Part shown: in pieces, positions 53,625-62,728 of the stretch | How positions within the stretch are numbered: position 1 is the stretch's first letter | Layout of the letters: every line of letters starts with the position of its first letter | Origin: Sphingomonadales bacterium | Lineage (GTDB): Bacteria; Pseudomonadota; Alphaproteobacteria; Sphingomonadales; Sphingomonadaceae | Direction: 5' to 3' | DNA: 64,000 bases | Assembly (NCBI GenBank): GCA_014763545.1 | Contig: JACXVD010000001.1 | Location: 1-64,000, forward strand | Notes under the pieces: generated by a model | The model's database searches: none | Told to the model about the DNA's origin: nothing | The model's input: the letters and a program-made list of their open reading frames with translations, nothing else | Made by a program: the position numbers and the translations under genes

Positions 53625-54953
53625 ATGACCAGCAAACCCATCCTTCTCGCCGCGTTGGGCCTCCTTGGCGCCACGCTTGTTCCCGCAGTCGCGCAGGCGG
53701 ACGATTTGCGCAGTTCGGTCGCGGCCGACATGCCCGACATGATGGCGCTCTATCGCGACCTGCACGAGCACCCGGAGCTGAGCTTCCAGGAAGTGAATAC
53801 GGCGAAAAAGCTTGCCGCGCGCGCTCGCGAACTGGGGTTCGAGGTAACGGAGAACGTCGGCAAGACGGGTGTCGTGGCGGTCATGAAGAATGGCCCCGGC
53901 CCGGTGCTGATGATCCGCGCGGACATGGATGGCCTGCCGGTGGTCGAGCAGACCGGTCTTGCCTTCGCCTCGAAAGAGAAGGCGATCCCCGCTTCGGGGG
54001 TCGAAACCGGCGTGATGCACGCCTGCGGCCACGATACGCATATGACGGCGTGGGTCGCCACGGCGGAACAGATGGCTGCCCGCCGGGCGGACTGGAGCGG
54101 AACGCTGGTTATGATCCTCCAGCCCGCCGAGGAAATCGGCGAAGGCGCGCTGGCGATGATCGACGATGGGCTGTTCACCCGCTTTCCCAAGCCTGATTAT
54201 GTCATCGGCTTCCATGACGCGGCCCAGTTCCCGGCGGGGACCATTGGCTATTCGACGGGTTATGCGCTGGCCAATGTCGATAGCGTCGACATCGTGGTCC
54301 ATGGCGTTGGCGGACACGGTGCCTATCCGCATACCACCAAGGACCCGATCGTGCTGGCCGCGTCGATCGTGATGAAGCTACAAACGCTGGTCAGCCGCGA
54401 AACGAACCCGCTGGACCCTGCGGTCGTGACAGTGGGCAGCTTCCACGCCGGATCGAAGCACAATATCATTTCCGACGAAGCGCATTTGCAGCTCACTGTG
54501 CGCAGTTACACCGATGAGGAGCGCAAGCTGCTGCTTGACGGTATCGCCCGCATCGCGCGCGGCGAGGCGATCGCGGCCGGAATGCCGGACGATCGCATGC
54601 CCGAAGTGACGGTGCAGGCGAATTACACGCCTTCGACCTACAACACGCCCGAATTCTCCGAAGATGTGATGGGCAAGCTGCGCACGCGGTTCGGCGCGGA
54701 TCGGGTGAAGAAGGTCCCGTCGGTCATGGGCGGTGAGGATTTCGGGCAATTCTATCGCGCCGACCCGGATCATATCCAGTCGTTGATCTTCTGGGTTGGC
54801 GGGGTGCCGATGGATCAGTGGGAAAAGGCGCAAAAGGGCGAAGTCACATTGCCCTCGCTCCACAGCCCCTATTGGGCGCCCGACGCGGAAAAGGTGATCT
54901 CCACCGCCACCGAGGCGATGACAGCCGCAGCGCTTGCCATCCTGACGAAATAG
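53625..54953 (+). CDS. Periplasmic M20-family amidohydrolase
   Basis: The 442-residue protein begins with a signal peptide (LLAALGLLGATLVPAVAQA) and has the M20 peptidase pattern: DLHEHPELSF, IRADMDGLPV, MHACGHDTHM with the metal-bridging residues, AEEIGEGA, and a dimerisation domain in the middle. Such enzymes remove acyl or amino groups from N-acyl amino acids, here outside the cytoplasm. The exported form is less common than the cytosolic one. Confidence 0.9.
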   Translation: MTSKPILLAALGLLGATLVPAVAQADDLRSSVAADMPDMMALYRDLHEHPELSFQEVNTAKKLAARARELGFEVTENVGKTGVVAVMKNGPGPVLMIRADMDGLPVVEQTGLAFASKEKAIPASGVETGVMHACGHDTHMTAWVATAEQMAARRADWSGTLVMILQPAEEIGEGALAMIDDGLFTRFPKPDYVIGFHDAAQFPAGTIGYSTGYALANVDSVDIVVHGVGGHGAYPHTTKDPIVLAASIVMKLQTLVSRETNPLDPAVVTVGSFHAGSKHNIISDEAHLQLTVRSYTDEERKLLLDGIARIARGEAIAAGMPDDRMPEVTVQANYTPSTYNTPEFSEDVMGKLRTRFGADRVKKVPSVMGGEDFGQFYRADPDHIQSLIFWVGGVPMDQWEKAQKGEVTLPSLHSPYWAPDAEKVISTATEAMTAAALAILTK

Positions 54954-54974
54954 CGAGGCGGGGCGGATGCCCCG

Positions 54975-55523
54975 TCAGTCGCCCAGATCTTCCGAGGTTC
55001 CGCCGGCTCGCTGCCGTGCGGCAGCGGTCAGCTTGGCAATCTGCTGCTCCCGCTCGTCGGGCGATTGGCCATAGCGGCCCTGACGGATGCGTTTCAGCAA
55101 GTCCTTGCGCTGTTCGGGAGAGAGCTTGGTCAGCGTCTCTTCCGGCACACCGAATTCCTGGTTGAAAGATGACGGGACTGCCGGCGGTGGCAAAGGCGCA
55201 CCCATGTCGGCATCGATGCCTGATGCCTCGATTGCAGAGCCGGTGCGGTCCATCGGTGCGCCGAAATCCGACTGACTGTCCTGAAAATCCGCGCTCGAGC
55301 TGTAGCTGCTGGGTGGTTGCTTGCTGCGTGTCTCCAGCTTGGCTTCGCCCAGGTGATCGTTGCTCGGCGCGACCTGCGCGACCTGCGCCTGCAGTTCCTG
55401 GCGCTTTCCGCCGTCTGCGAACAGGGCGAGCAGCGCCGTCGCCGCGACCGTCACCACCGCGAAGTGGCGATAGATCTTGGTATCGGGTTTCTGGTTCTTC
55501 TTGCGGATTGTGGTTGCGGCCAT
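54975..55523 (-). CDS. Single-pass membrane hypothetical protein
   Basis: The 182-residue protein has a basic start, one membrane segment (FAVVTVAATALLALFADG), a long disordered periplasmic linker and a C-terminal helix (LSPEQRKDLLKRIRQGRYG...IAKLTAAARQR). No domain is recognised; charged helices suggest a partner-binding tail. It converges with the M20 gene. Confidence 0.6.
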   Translation of the reverse strand: MAATTIRKKNQKPDTKIYRHFAVVTVAATALLALFADGGKRQELQAQVAQVAPSNDHLGEAKLETRSKQPPSSYSSSADFQDSQSDFGAPMDRTGSAIEASGIDADMGAPLPPPAVPSSFNQEFGVPEETLTKLSPEQRKDLLKRIRQGRYGQSPDEREQQIAKLTAAARQRAGGTSEDLGD

Positions 55524-55586
55524 GCGTCTGGCCCTAGCATGCGAAGGTTAACGCTCCGCCCCGCGCTCTGGTTATCGAAAAATTGA

Positions 55587-55618
55587 CGACCGCCGGGAAA
55601 GGGGGCTCCCGGCGGTCG
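55587..55618 (-). terminator. Strong terminator of the small gene at 55653
   Basis: CGACCGCCGGGA (55587-55598) pairs perfectly with TCCCGGCGGTCG (55607-55618), an 8-base loop between. On the minus strand it is followed by TCAATTTTTCG, so it is a good rho-independent terminator. Confidence 0.8.
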
Positions 55619-55619
55619 T

Positions 55620-55639
55620 ATTCTCCTCCCCAGGAGAAT
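55620..55639. repeat. Second stem-loop after the small gene
   Basis: ATTCTCCT (55620-55627) pairs with AGGAGAAT (55632-55639) around CCCC. It sits 13 bp downstream of the small gene's stop and directly before the terminator on the minus strand. Confidence 0.6.
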
Positions 55640-55652
55640 CTGTGCGTATGCG

Positions 55653-55823
55653 TCAGCAATAGGTTCCGAGGCGGTGATGCAGCGCGTTGATGCGCGCAAG
55701 TTCCTCGCGGTCTTCGGTGACACGGGCATGGCTGGTGAGCGCAGCGCGCAGGAGCTTGAAATCCGCGGTCGAGAACAGGGCTCGCGCGCGGGCCGGTTCC
55801 TTGGGCTGGGTGGGGGTTTCCAT
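55653..55823 (-). CDS. Short conserved-looking hypothetical protein
   Basis: The 56-residue protein (METPTQPKEPARAR start; FKLLRAALTSHARVTED; LARINALHHRLGTYC end) is helical, basic and ends in cysteine. The AAGG before the ATG, a strong terminator after it and a divergent promoter region support a real gene. No family is recognised. It is divergent from the ScfR-type regulator. Confidence 0.5.
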   Translation of the reverse strand: METPTQPKEPARARALFSTADFKLLRAALTSHARVTEDREELARINALHHRLGTYC

Positions 55824-55894
55824 GGTGAGCCTTTCGATGTGAGTGCGTCCTGAGATGCTGGATACGTCCGAATGGCACAAAATTTCAGAAAAAA

Positions 55895-55944
55895 TTACAC
55901 ACTAACTTGTCTATCAGAGCGTTATGATGCAGTTCGATGTGTAA
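55895..55944. promoter_or_regulatory. Inverted repeat in the scfR promoter region
   Basis: TTACACA (55895-55901) and TGTGTAA (55938-55944) are exact inverted copies, 43 bp apart centre to centre, about four helical turns. The ScfR start is 40 bp further. ScfR-type regulators are known to bind their own promoter, so this is a candidate self-control site; the AT-rich TGTAAAAATATTGACA next to it would hold the promoter. Confidence 0.5.
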
Positions 55945-55983
55945 TGATGTAAAAATATTGACAGGCAGAATTGCGAGGCGACC

Positions 55984-57366
55984 GTGAGTGAAGGACCTCT
56001 CTTTGCCGGCCCAGCGATGCGGCGGCTGCGACGCCGCGAGGGCCTGACGCAATCCGCCATGGCGGACCGCCTTGGCATATCGCCAAGCTATCTCAACCTG
56101 ATCGAGCGCAACCAGAGGCCGCTTAGTGCGCGGGTCGTGGTCCAGGTGGTCGACCAGTTCGATTTCGACCCGCGCGCCTTGCGCGAGGACGAGGCGATCG
56201 GCGGCCTGGCGGGGCTGGCCAGGCGCCTGGCCGATGAACGTTTCGCCGATCTGTCGATCGACCGCGACGAAATCGCCGAGTTTCTCGCAGCGGCCCCCCA
56301 GGCCGCGGCGGCATTCGCGCGCCTTTACGATGCAGCGGGCGAGGGGGCGGCAAGCCAAGGGGATCCTATTGCCGCCGCGCGCAAGGAAATCGAACGCTGG
56401 CGCAACCATTTTGCCGACCTCGACATGGCGGCAGAGGACCTGGCCGACGATCTGCGCCTGTCGCATGCCGATATGGGCAGCGCTCTGGCGGAACGGCTGC
56501 GCGAGCGCCACCAACTGGCGATCCGCGTGCTGCCCGGCGATGTAATGGGTGACGCAGTACGTCGGCTCGACCTTCATGCGCGGCAATTGCAGCTCAGCGA
56601 AATGCTCGACGGTCCGGCGCGCAATTTCCAGGTCGCACTGCAGGTGGCTCAGCTCGAGCAGCGTGACAAGTTCGCTGCGCTGGTCGCCGGGGCCCGGTTT
56701 CCGGACGATATTTCGCGCGAGATGTTCCGGCGGCATCTCCATGCCTATTTCGCCGCGGCGCTGCTGATGCCCTATTCCCGCTTCCTGCGTGCCTGTGATG
56801 CGACGGGATACGATCTACCGGTGCTTCAGCGGCGTTTCGGTGTCAGTTTCGAACAGCTTGCGCACCGTCTGACCACGTTGCAGCGTGTCGGCCAGCGGGG
56901 TTTGCCCTTTTTCATGGCCCGGATCGACCGGGCTGGTGTGTGGTCGAAACGGTTCGTCGGGGCGAGCGGTGCTACCTGGCTCGAGTCTCCGTCCAGTTGC
57001 CCGTTGTGGATCGCCCATCGTGCGTTCGAGCGACCCGGGGAGATTTGCGCGCGCGCCGAATTGATCGACGGCACCGGGGCAGAGGCGGCGCACTGGCTTT
57101 CGATTGCCCGGACCGTGGATGCACGCGGATTGCCGGGTGAGGCGCGGTTTGTCGTGGTGCTCGGGATAGAAGCCCGGCTTGCGGGCAATCTTGCACAGGC
57201 GCGCGGTCTTTCATTGCGGCCTGAGGAAGCAGCACCCACCGGTGTGTCGTGCCTGCGTTGTCATCGCGCCGACTGTAGGCAGCGATCACTGCCGCCGCGT
57301 GGTGCCCAGCTGCACTTCGACACGGCGCGTAACGGACTGACTCCGTTCGAATTTTCTTCCCGCTAG
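55984..57366 (+). CDS. ScfR/short-chain-fatty-acyl-type XRE regulator
   Basis: The 460-residue regulator has an N-terminal XRE helix-turn-helix (LRRREGLTQSAMADRLGISPSYLNLIE by positions 15-41), a middle helical region, an IrrE-type domain (FPDDISREMFRRHLHAYFAAALLMPY by position 238-263) and a C-terminal part with cysteines (SCLRCHRADCRQR) of the DUF2083 type. Relatives control carbon metabolism with acyl-CoA as effector. The zinc-peptidase motif of active IrrE proteins is absent, so it acts as a binder only. Confidence 0.85.
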   Translation: MSEGPLFAGPAMRRLRRREGLTQSAMADRLGISPSYLNLIERNQRPLSARVVVQVVDQFDFDPRALREDEAIGGLAGLARRLADERFADLSIDRDEIAEFLAAAPQAAAAFARLYDAAGEGAASQGDPIAAARKEIERWRNHFADLDMAAEDLADDLRLSHADMGSALAERLRERHQLAIRVLPGDVMGDAVRRLDLHARQLQLSEMLDGPARNFQVALQVAQLEQRDKFAALVAGARFPDDISREMFRRHLHAYFAAALLMPYSRFLRACDATGYDLPVLQRRFGVSFEQLAHRLTTLQRVGQRGLPFFMARIDRAGVWSKRFVGASGATWLESPSSCPLWIAHRAFERPGEICARAELIDGTGAEAAHWLSIARTVDARGLPGEARFVVVLGIEARLAGNLAQARGLSLRPEEAAPTGVSCLRCHRADCRQRSLPPRGAQLHFDTARNGLTPFEFSSR

Positions 57367-57441
57367 TCCGTTCGCCTGCAACTTCGCCGGAACCGCATCG
57401 CGACCGCGCCGTTGAATCGCCCAATAGCGAGGAGATTTATC

Positions 57442-57735
57442 GTGACCGAAGAACGTATTACTCGAGTCGACAGTCCCGACGGTGATCCGCATACGACGCA
57501 CACCACCATCATCCATGACGGCGGCGACCGCCGCGGTGGTATTTCTGGCTGGTTCGTGATGTTCGCCGTGCTGCTGGCGGTGCTGGTCGGCGTATGGGCC
57601 TTCACCAGCATGGGCGGCGCGGAAATGGCGAAGGACAATGCCATCGCCGATGCGGCCGACAATGTCGGTGCCGCAGCCAACAAGGTGGGCGATGCCGCGC
57701 AGGATGTCGCGGACAACGTCACCAACAACAATTAA
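57442..57735 (+). CDS. Small membrane hypothetical protein
   Basis: The 97-residue protein starts with GTG after GAGGAG, has a polar N-terminus (DPHTTHTTIIHDGGDRR), one membrane segment (WFVMFAVLLAVLVGVWAF) and an alanine/aspartate-rich amphipathic tail (ADAADNVGAAANKVGDAAQDV) of heptad type. No family is known to me. A strong terminator follows. Confidence 0.6.
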   Translation: MTEERITRVDSPDGDPHTTHTTIIHDGGDRRGGISGWFVMFAVLLAVLVGVWAFTSMGGAEMAKDNAIADAADNVGAAANKVGDAAQDVADNVTNNN

Positions 57736-57746
57736 GCCCTGCTTTA

Positions 57747-57783
57747 CCCTCGCGAACCGCGACAGGCGCGCGGTTCGCGAGGG
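57747..57783 (+). terminator. 15-bp hairpin terminator
   Basis: CCCTCGCGAACCGCG (57747-57761) pairs perfectly with CGCGGTTCGCGAGGG (57769-57783) around a seven-base loop. It isolates the small membrane gene from the exopolysaccharide operon. Confidence 0.7.
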
Positions 57784-57801
57784 CTGTAAAATTTACCGAC
57801 A
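57784..57801 (+). promoter_or_regulatory. Candidate PEP-CTERM box (PrsR site)
   Basis: TGTAAAATTTACCGACA contains the palindrome GTAAAATTTAC (57786-57796) followed by CGACA. It lies 61 bp before the first exopolysaccharide gene, in the operon that carries prsK and prsR. A box of this general type is described upstream of PEP-CTERM genes. The assignment is inference; a clean -24/-12 promoter is not seen. Confidence 0.5.
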
Positions 57802-57861
57802 TTTCATCTCTGGCGCTTAATCCGGCTTCCTGACGAGGAATTATCGCGGAGCCGGACAGAG

Positions 57862-59247
57862 ATGATCCGCCTGTTCAAACATTATATCCCGCACGCTGTC
57901 GCGCTGCTCAGCCTGTTCGACCTGGCACTGCTGGTGATTTCCGGCGAGGCGGGCTGGCGCCTGCGTGCCTCCAACATCGGCATTGCTCCCGGCGAGTTGG
58001 GCGATCGTTTCTGGCAACTGGCTGGTTTCGGTCTGGTCATCTGGCTCGCGATGATCGCGGTCGGGGTCTACGGGGCCGAGGCGCTGCGCTCGATGCGCTA
58101 TGCGGTCGCCCGCCTGGTCGTAGCCGTCAGCCTTGGGATCATCGCGCTTTCGGTGATGGACTTCCTCATCCCGGGCGCGACGTTCTGGCGCTCGACCCTG
58201 CTGTACGCGATGGCCATCTCGATGGGTCTGCTGGTCGTGAACCGGCTGCTGGTCGGCAGCTTCATCGGTACGTCGGCCTTCCGCCGCCGCGTCATGGTGC
58301 TGGGTGCCGGCGACCGCGCGCAGCGTTTGCGCAAGCTGGGTGAACGCCCCGAGAGCGGCTTTTCGATCGTCTCCTACATCGCGATGAACGAAGGCGAGCG
58401 CGTGGTCGAGGAAGCCATTCCGCGATCCGCCGTTCACGATCTTGGCCGCTTCGTCGAAAATCTCGGCGTGAGCGAGGTCGTGCTGGCGCTGCAAGAACGG
58501 CGCAATGCGCTGCCGCTCAAGGATCTGTTGAGGATCAAGACCATGGGGGTCCATGTCAATGATTTCAGCAGCTTCATGGAGCGGGAGACGGGCCGGGTCG
58601 ATCTCGATACGCTCAATCCCAGCTGGCTGATTTTCTCCGACGGCTTTTCCTCCGCGCGCATGTTGTCGAGTGCGGCGAAGCGCATGTTCGACATCGCCGC
58701 GAGCGGGCTGCTGTTGCTGTTGACCTTTCCCATCATCGCGCTGTTCGCGCTGCTGGTGAAGCTCGACAGCAAGGGCCCGGCGTTCTTCAGGCAACAGCGG
58801 GTCGGCCTTTATGGTGAGCCCTTCCACCTCGTGAAGCTGCGCTCCATGCGCACCGACGCCGAGAAGGATGGCGCCAAATGGGCCGAGAAGAACGATCCGC
58901 GCGTCACGCGCCTGGGCCGGTTCATTCGCAAGGTGCGGATCGACGAATTGCCGCAGGTCTGGACCGTGCTGAAGGGCGACATGAGCTTCGTTGGCCCGCG
59001 CCCCGAAGTGCCCAAATTCGTCGACGATCTGGAAGACAAGCTGCCCTATTATGGCGAGCGGCACATGGTGAAGCCGGGCATTACGGGCTGGGCGCAGATC
59101 AATTATCCCTACGGCGCGAGCATCGAGGATGCGCGGCACAAGCTGGAATATGATCTCTACTACGCCAAGAATTACACGCCGTTCCTCGATCTCCTGATCC
59201 TGCTGCAGACCTTGCGTGTCGTGCTCTGGCCCGAAGGCGCGCGATGA
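57862..59247 (+). CDS. Exopolysaccharide polyprenyl glycosylphosphotransferase (EpsB-like)
   Basis: The 461-residue membrane enzyme starts polysaccharide synthesis by moving a sugar phosphate to a polyprenyl carrier. It has four or five N-terminal membrane segments, a CoA-binding-like central domain (RRVMVLGAGDRAQRLRKLG), a fifth segment before the catalytic domain, and the KLRSMRTDAEK, DELPQVW, GPRPEVP and GITGWAQINYPYGAS motifs. It is the TIGR03013/EpsB type seen in XrtA loci. Its stop overlaps prsK by ATGA. Confidence 0.9.
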   Translation: MIRLFKHYIPHAVALLSLFDLALLVISGEAGWRLRASNIGIAPGELGDRFWQLAGFGLVIWLAMIAVGVYGAEALRSMRYAVARLVVAVSLGIIALSVMDFLIPGATFWRSTLLYAMAISMGLLVVNRLLVGSFIGTSAFRRRVMVLGAGDRAQRLRKLGERPESGFSIVSYIAMNEGERVVEEAIPRSAVHDLGRFVENLGVSEVVLALQERRNALPLKDLLRIKTMGVHVNDFSSFMERETGRVDLDTLNPSWLIFSDGFSSARMLSSAAKRMFDIAASGLLLLLTFPIIALFALLVKLDSKGPAFFRQQRVGLYGEPFHLVKLRSMRTDAEKDGAKWAEKNDPRVTRLGRFIRKVRIDELPQVWTVLKGDMSFVGPRPEVPKFVDDLEDKLPYYGERHMVKPGITGWAQINYPYGASIEDARHKLEYDLYYAKNYTPFLDLLILLQTLRVVLWPEGAR

Positions 59248-61364
59248 GCGGGACGGGCCCCGACTTCTGGCACGTGGCAGGCTTCGCCATAAACCTGGCG
59301 GGTGCGATCACCTGTGCGCTGGTGCTTGCCTATCTGTGGCAACGCGGCGACCGTGCGCGGCCCGATCATCGCGCAGCGATGGTCGCGCTGGCGATCACGG
59401 CGACGTGGTCGGTGCTGGCCGCCGCCTTCGGTCCGGCATCGTCCTTCGCCAGCCTGGCCGAAACTGCCCGCAACCTTGCTTGGCTGATGGTCCTCTACCG
59501 CCTGTTCGCGAGTGACGGGCGGCACGAGAGCATGGCACCGATCCGGCCCGTGCTGGTGGCGCTGGGCTTCGTCGAATGCCTCCATCCCGCGTTGTTGTTC
59601 GTCGGCCATCGCTTTGCCCTGACGCCGGAATTGCAGGATCTGACCTATCACCTCATCGTGATGTTCCGCGCGCTGACCGCCATCGGGGCGCTGATGCTGG
59701 TCCACAATCTCTACGCCGGTGCTTCGGGTTCGAACCGCGTGGTGCTGCGGTGGAGTGCTGCGGCGCTGGCCGGGATGTGGGTCTATGACCTCAATCTGTA
59801 TACCATTGGCTATCTCGGGCAGGAATTGCCGCGCGAACTGGCATCGGTACGTGGCCTGGTTGCGGGCGCTATGGCGGTGCTGTTTGCGCTCGGCGGCGAT
59901 GCGCGCTCGGCTCAAATGCGGCTGCGTCCATCGCGTGCGGTCGCCTTCCAGACGCTGTCTCTGCTCGTCATCGGCATCTACCTGCTCGTCATGGTCGGGC
60001 TGGCACAGTCGCTCGACTTCCTTGGCGGCAATCTCGCGCGACTGACCCAGGTCGGTTTCATTTTTGCTGCGATTGTCGTCGCGCTGTTGTGGCTGCCTTC
60101 GCGCAAGCTGCGGGGCTGGCTGCGGGTCACTGCGCTCAAGCACCTGTTCCAGCACCGCTATGACTACCGCGCCGAATGGCTGCGCTTCATGGCGACGATC
60201 GGGCGCGGTGACGGCAGCGCTGCATCATTGCCGCAACGTGCGGTCAAGGTGCTGGCCGACATCACCGACAGCGGTAAGGGGCTGCTGATGGCTCCGGGCG
60301 AGGACGGCACTTGCGAGCTGGTGGCCCGGTGGCAGTGGGACGAGTGCGACGTGCCTGCCGCCGCGCTGCCCCGCGCACTGGGCGATTGGCTGGAGGCGCG
60401 CAGCTACATTCTCGATCTCGACGAACTCCGCGCCGGGAGCGACCCGCGCAATGTCGCGCATATGGTGCCCGACTGGCTATGCGAGAACCGCGAGTGCTGG
60501 GCCTTGGTACCGCTAGTCCATTTCGACCGGCTGATGGGGGTCGTGGTGCTCAGCCGTCCCTTCGCCCCCCGTCCGCTCGACTGGGAGGATTTCGATCTGC
60601 TCAAACTCGTCGGCGCGCAGCTGGCGAGCTATCTTGCCGAACAGGCGGGCCAGGCCGCGCTGCTGGAGGCGAGCCGGTTCGATGAATTCAACCGGCGCAT
60701 TGCCTTCGTCATGCACGATATCAAGAACCTCGCCAGCCAGCTGGGCTTGCTGGCGCGCAATGCCGAACGCCACGCCGACAATCCTGCATTCCGAGCGGAC
60801 ATGCTGGTGACGTTGCGCAACAGTGCCGACAAGCTCAACGCATTGCTGGCGCGCCTCAATCGCTATGGCGCGAGCGGGGCGGAAAAGCGCGAGCCGGTCG
60901 AGATCGCCGCACTGGTGGAACGCGTCGCCGGGCGTTTCTCGCATAGTCACCCGGTGATCCTGACCCGCAAGGAAGATTGCCGGGTGCTGGGTGATGCCGA
61001 GGCGCTGGAGCAGGCGTTGGTTCATCTGGTACAAAACGCAATCGACGCCAGCGACCAGAGCTCGCCGGTCTATCTCGAGGCGGTCTGCGGCGGGTTGCAA
61101 GGCAAGATCCAGGTGGTCGATTCCGGCGCCGGGATGACCCCGGAATTCATCCGTAACGGCCTGTTCAAGCCGTTCGTCTCTTCGAAGAACGGGGGCTTCG
61201 GTATCGGCGCCTTCGAAGCGCGCGAACTGGTCCGTTCGATGGGTGGACGGCTCGACGTGGAATCGCGGCAGGGGTTGGGCACCCGCTTCGCGATCAGCCT
61301 GCCCGCAGCCGCAGCCGCTCAGGCATTTCCCCCCCCAAACAATTCCACTGCCGAGGTTGCGTAA
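59244..61364 (+). CDS. prsK: XrtA/PEP-CTERM histidine kinase PrsK
   Basis: The 706-residue membrane kinase has about eight N-terminal hydrophobic segments, a GAF-like region (ECWALVPLVHFDRLMGVVVLS), the phospho-acceptor box FVMHDIKNLASQ with H, and a GHKL ATPase domain with LVHLVQNAIDASD, DSGAGM and GGFGIGAFEAREL. PrsK is paired with PrsR in PEP-CTERM/exosortase loci. Its stop overlaps the prsR start (TAATG). Confidence 0.9.
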   Translation: MSGTGPDFWHVAGFAINLAGAITCALVLAYLWQRGDRARPDHRAAMVALAITATWSVLAAAFGPASSFASLAETARNLAWLMVLYRLFASDGRHESMAPIRPVLVALGFVECLHPALLFVGHRFALTPELQDLTYHLIVMFRALTAIGALMLVHNLYAGASGSNRVVLRWSAAALAGMWVYDLNLYTIGYLGQELPRELASVRGLVAGAMAVLFALGGDARSAQMRLRPSRAVAFQTLSLLVIGIYLLVMVGLAQSLDFLGGNLARLTQVGFIFAAIVVALLWLPSRKLRGWLRVTALKHLFQHRYDYRAEWLRFMATIGRGDGSAASLPQRAVKVLADITDSGKGLLMAPGEDGTCELVARWQWDECDVPAAALPRALGDWLEARSYILDLDELRAGSDPRNVAHMVPDWLCENRECWALVPLVHFDRLMGVVVLSRPFAPRPLDWEDFDLLKLVGAQLASYLAEQAGQAALLEASRFDEFNRRIAFVMHDIKNLASQLGLLARNAERHADNPAFRADMLVTLRNSADKLNALLARLNRYGASGAEKREPVEIAALVERVAGRFSHSHPVILTRKEDCRVLGDAEALEQALVHLVQNAIDASDQSSPVYLEAVCGGLQGKIQVVDSGAGMTPEFIRNGLFKPFVSSKNGGFGIGAFEARELVRSMGGRLDVESRQGLGTRFAISLPAAAAAQAFPPPNNSTAEVA

Positions 61365-62728
61365 TGGCCGAACAACTCCCCAAACTGCTAGTGGTCGAAG
61401 ATGACGAAGGCCTGCAGGCACAGCTCAAGTGGGCTTACGACGATTTCGAGGTGGTGATCGCGGGCAATCGCGAGGCGGCGCTGGCAGCACTGCGGGCGGA
61501 GGAACCGGCGGTCGTGACGCTCGACCTGGGCCTTCCGCCGGATCCTGACGGCACGACCGAAGGTTTCGCCGTGCTCGATGCGATCATGGCGCTCAAGCCC
61601 GATACCAAGGTGATCGTCGCATCCGGCCACGGCGCACGCGAAAGCGCGCTGCAGGCGATCGAACGCGGTGCCTATGATTTCTACCAGAAGCCTGTCGATA
61701 TCGAGACGCTGGGGCTGATCGTTCGCCGGGCCTACAACTTGCACGCGATCGAGGAAGAAAACCGCCGCCTCGCCGCGCGGGTGGGGGATGACAATCGCGT
61801 GCTGGGGACGCTGATCACCGCAGCGCCGGAGATGGCCAAGGTCGCCCGCACGATCGAGCGCGTCGCCAACACCAATGTGTCGGTGATGCTGCTTGGCGCC
61901 AGCGGAACCGGCAAGGAACTGCTCGCACGCGGGCTGCACGATGCCAGCGATCGCAAGTCCGGTGCCTTCGTTGCGATCAACTGCGCGGCGATCCCCGAAA
62001 ACCTGCTGGAAAGCGAGCTGTTCGGGCACGAGAAGGGTGCCTTCACCGGCGCGGTGAAGACCACGGAAGGCAAGATCGAACAGGCGAACGGCGGCACATT
62101 GTTCCTTGATGAAGTTGGCGACATCCCGCTGCCGCTGCAGGTCAAGCTGCTGCGCTTCCTGCAGGAGCGTTCGATCGAGCGAATTGGCGGTCGCCAGCCG
62201 ATCCATGTCGACACGCGTATCGTCTGCGCGACACACCAGGATCTCGAAGCGATGATCGCCGAGGGGCGGTTCCGTGAAGACCTGTTCTATCGCCTCGCAG
62301 AAATCGTCGTGAAGATTCCCACGTTGGCGGAGCGGCCGGGCGATGCGACGCTGGTGGCCAAGGCGTTCCTCCAGCGTTTCGCGCGCGAGATGAACCCTCA
62401 GGTCAAGGGTTTCGCCCCCGATGCGCTGGCAGCGATCGACGGCTGGAACTGGCCGGGCAACGTCCGCGAACTGGAAAATCGGGTGAAGCGCGCGGTCATC
62501 ATGGCCGAGGGGAAGCTGGTCAGTGCCGAGGACCTCGACCTGGTCGAAAAGCTCGACGAGGAATCGCTGGCGCTCAACCTGAAGGGCGCGCGCGAACAGG
62601 CTGACCGCAAGGTCATCCGCCATGCGCTCGCACGCAGCGAAGGCAATATCTCCAGCACGGCAAAGATGCTCGGGATCAGCCGCCCGACGCTGTACGACCT
62701 TCTCAAGCAGTATGATCTGCACGCCTGA
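61364..62728 (+). CDS. prsR: PEP-CTERM-box response regulator PrsR
   Basis: The 454-residue NtrC-type activator has a receiver domain with phospho-acceptor D54 in LDLGLPPD, a sigma-54-interacting AAA domain with Walker A GASGTGKE and the GAFTGA loop, Walker B LFLDEVGD, and a Fis-type helix-turn-helix at the end (STAKMLGISRPTLYDLL). It should switch on sigma-54 promoters of exopolysaccharide and PEP-CTERM genes when phosphorylated by PrsK. Confidence 0.92.
   Translation: MAEQLPKLLVVEDDEGLQAQLKWAYDDFEVVIAGNREAALAALRAEEPAVVTLDLGLPPDPDGTTEGFAVLDAIMALKPDTKVIVASGHGARESALQAIERGAYDFYQKPVDIETLGLIVRRAYNLHAIEEENRRLAARVGDDNRVLGTLITAAPEMAKVARTIERVANTNVSVMLLGASGTGKELLARGLHDASDRKSGAFVAINCAAIPENLLESELFGHEKGAFTGAVKTTEGKIEQANGGTLFLDEVGDIPLPLQVKLLRFLQERSIERIGGRQPIHVDTRIVCATHQDLEAMIAEGRFREDLFYRLAEIVVKIPTLAERPGDATLVAKAFLQRFAREMNPQVKGFAPDALAAIDGWNWPGNVRELENRVKRAVIMAEGKLVSAEDLDLVEKLDEESLALNLKGAREQADRKVIRHALARSEGNISSTAKMLGISRPTLYDLLKQYDLHA

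Noticed and set aside
57815-57835. Sigma-54 promoter TGGCGC...CGGC before the exopolysaccharide operon
   Set aside because: The GG and GC elements are one base out of the required spacing, so I do not claim it although a PrsR-linked sigma-54 promoter is expected nearby.
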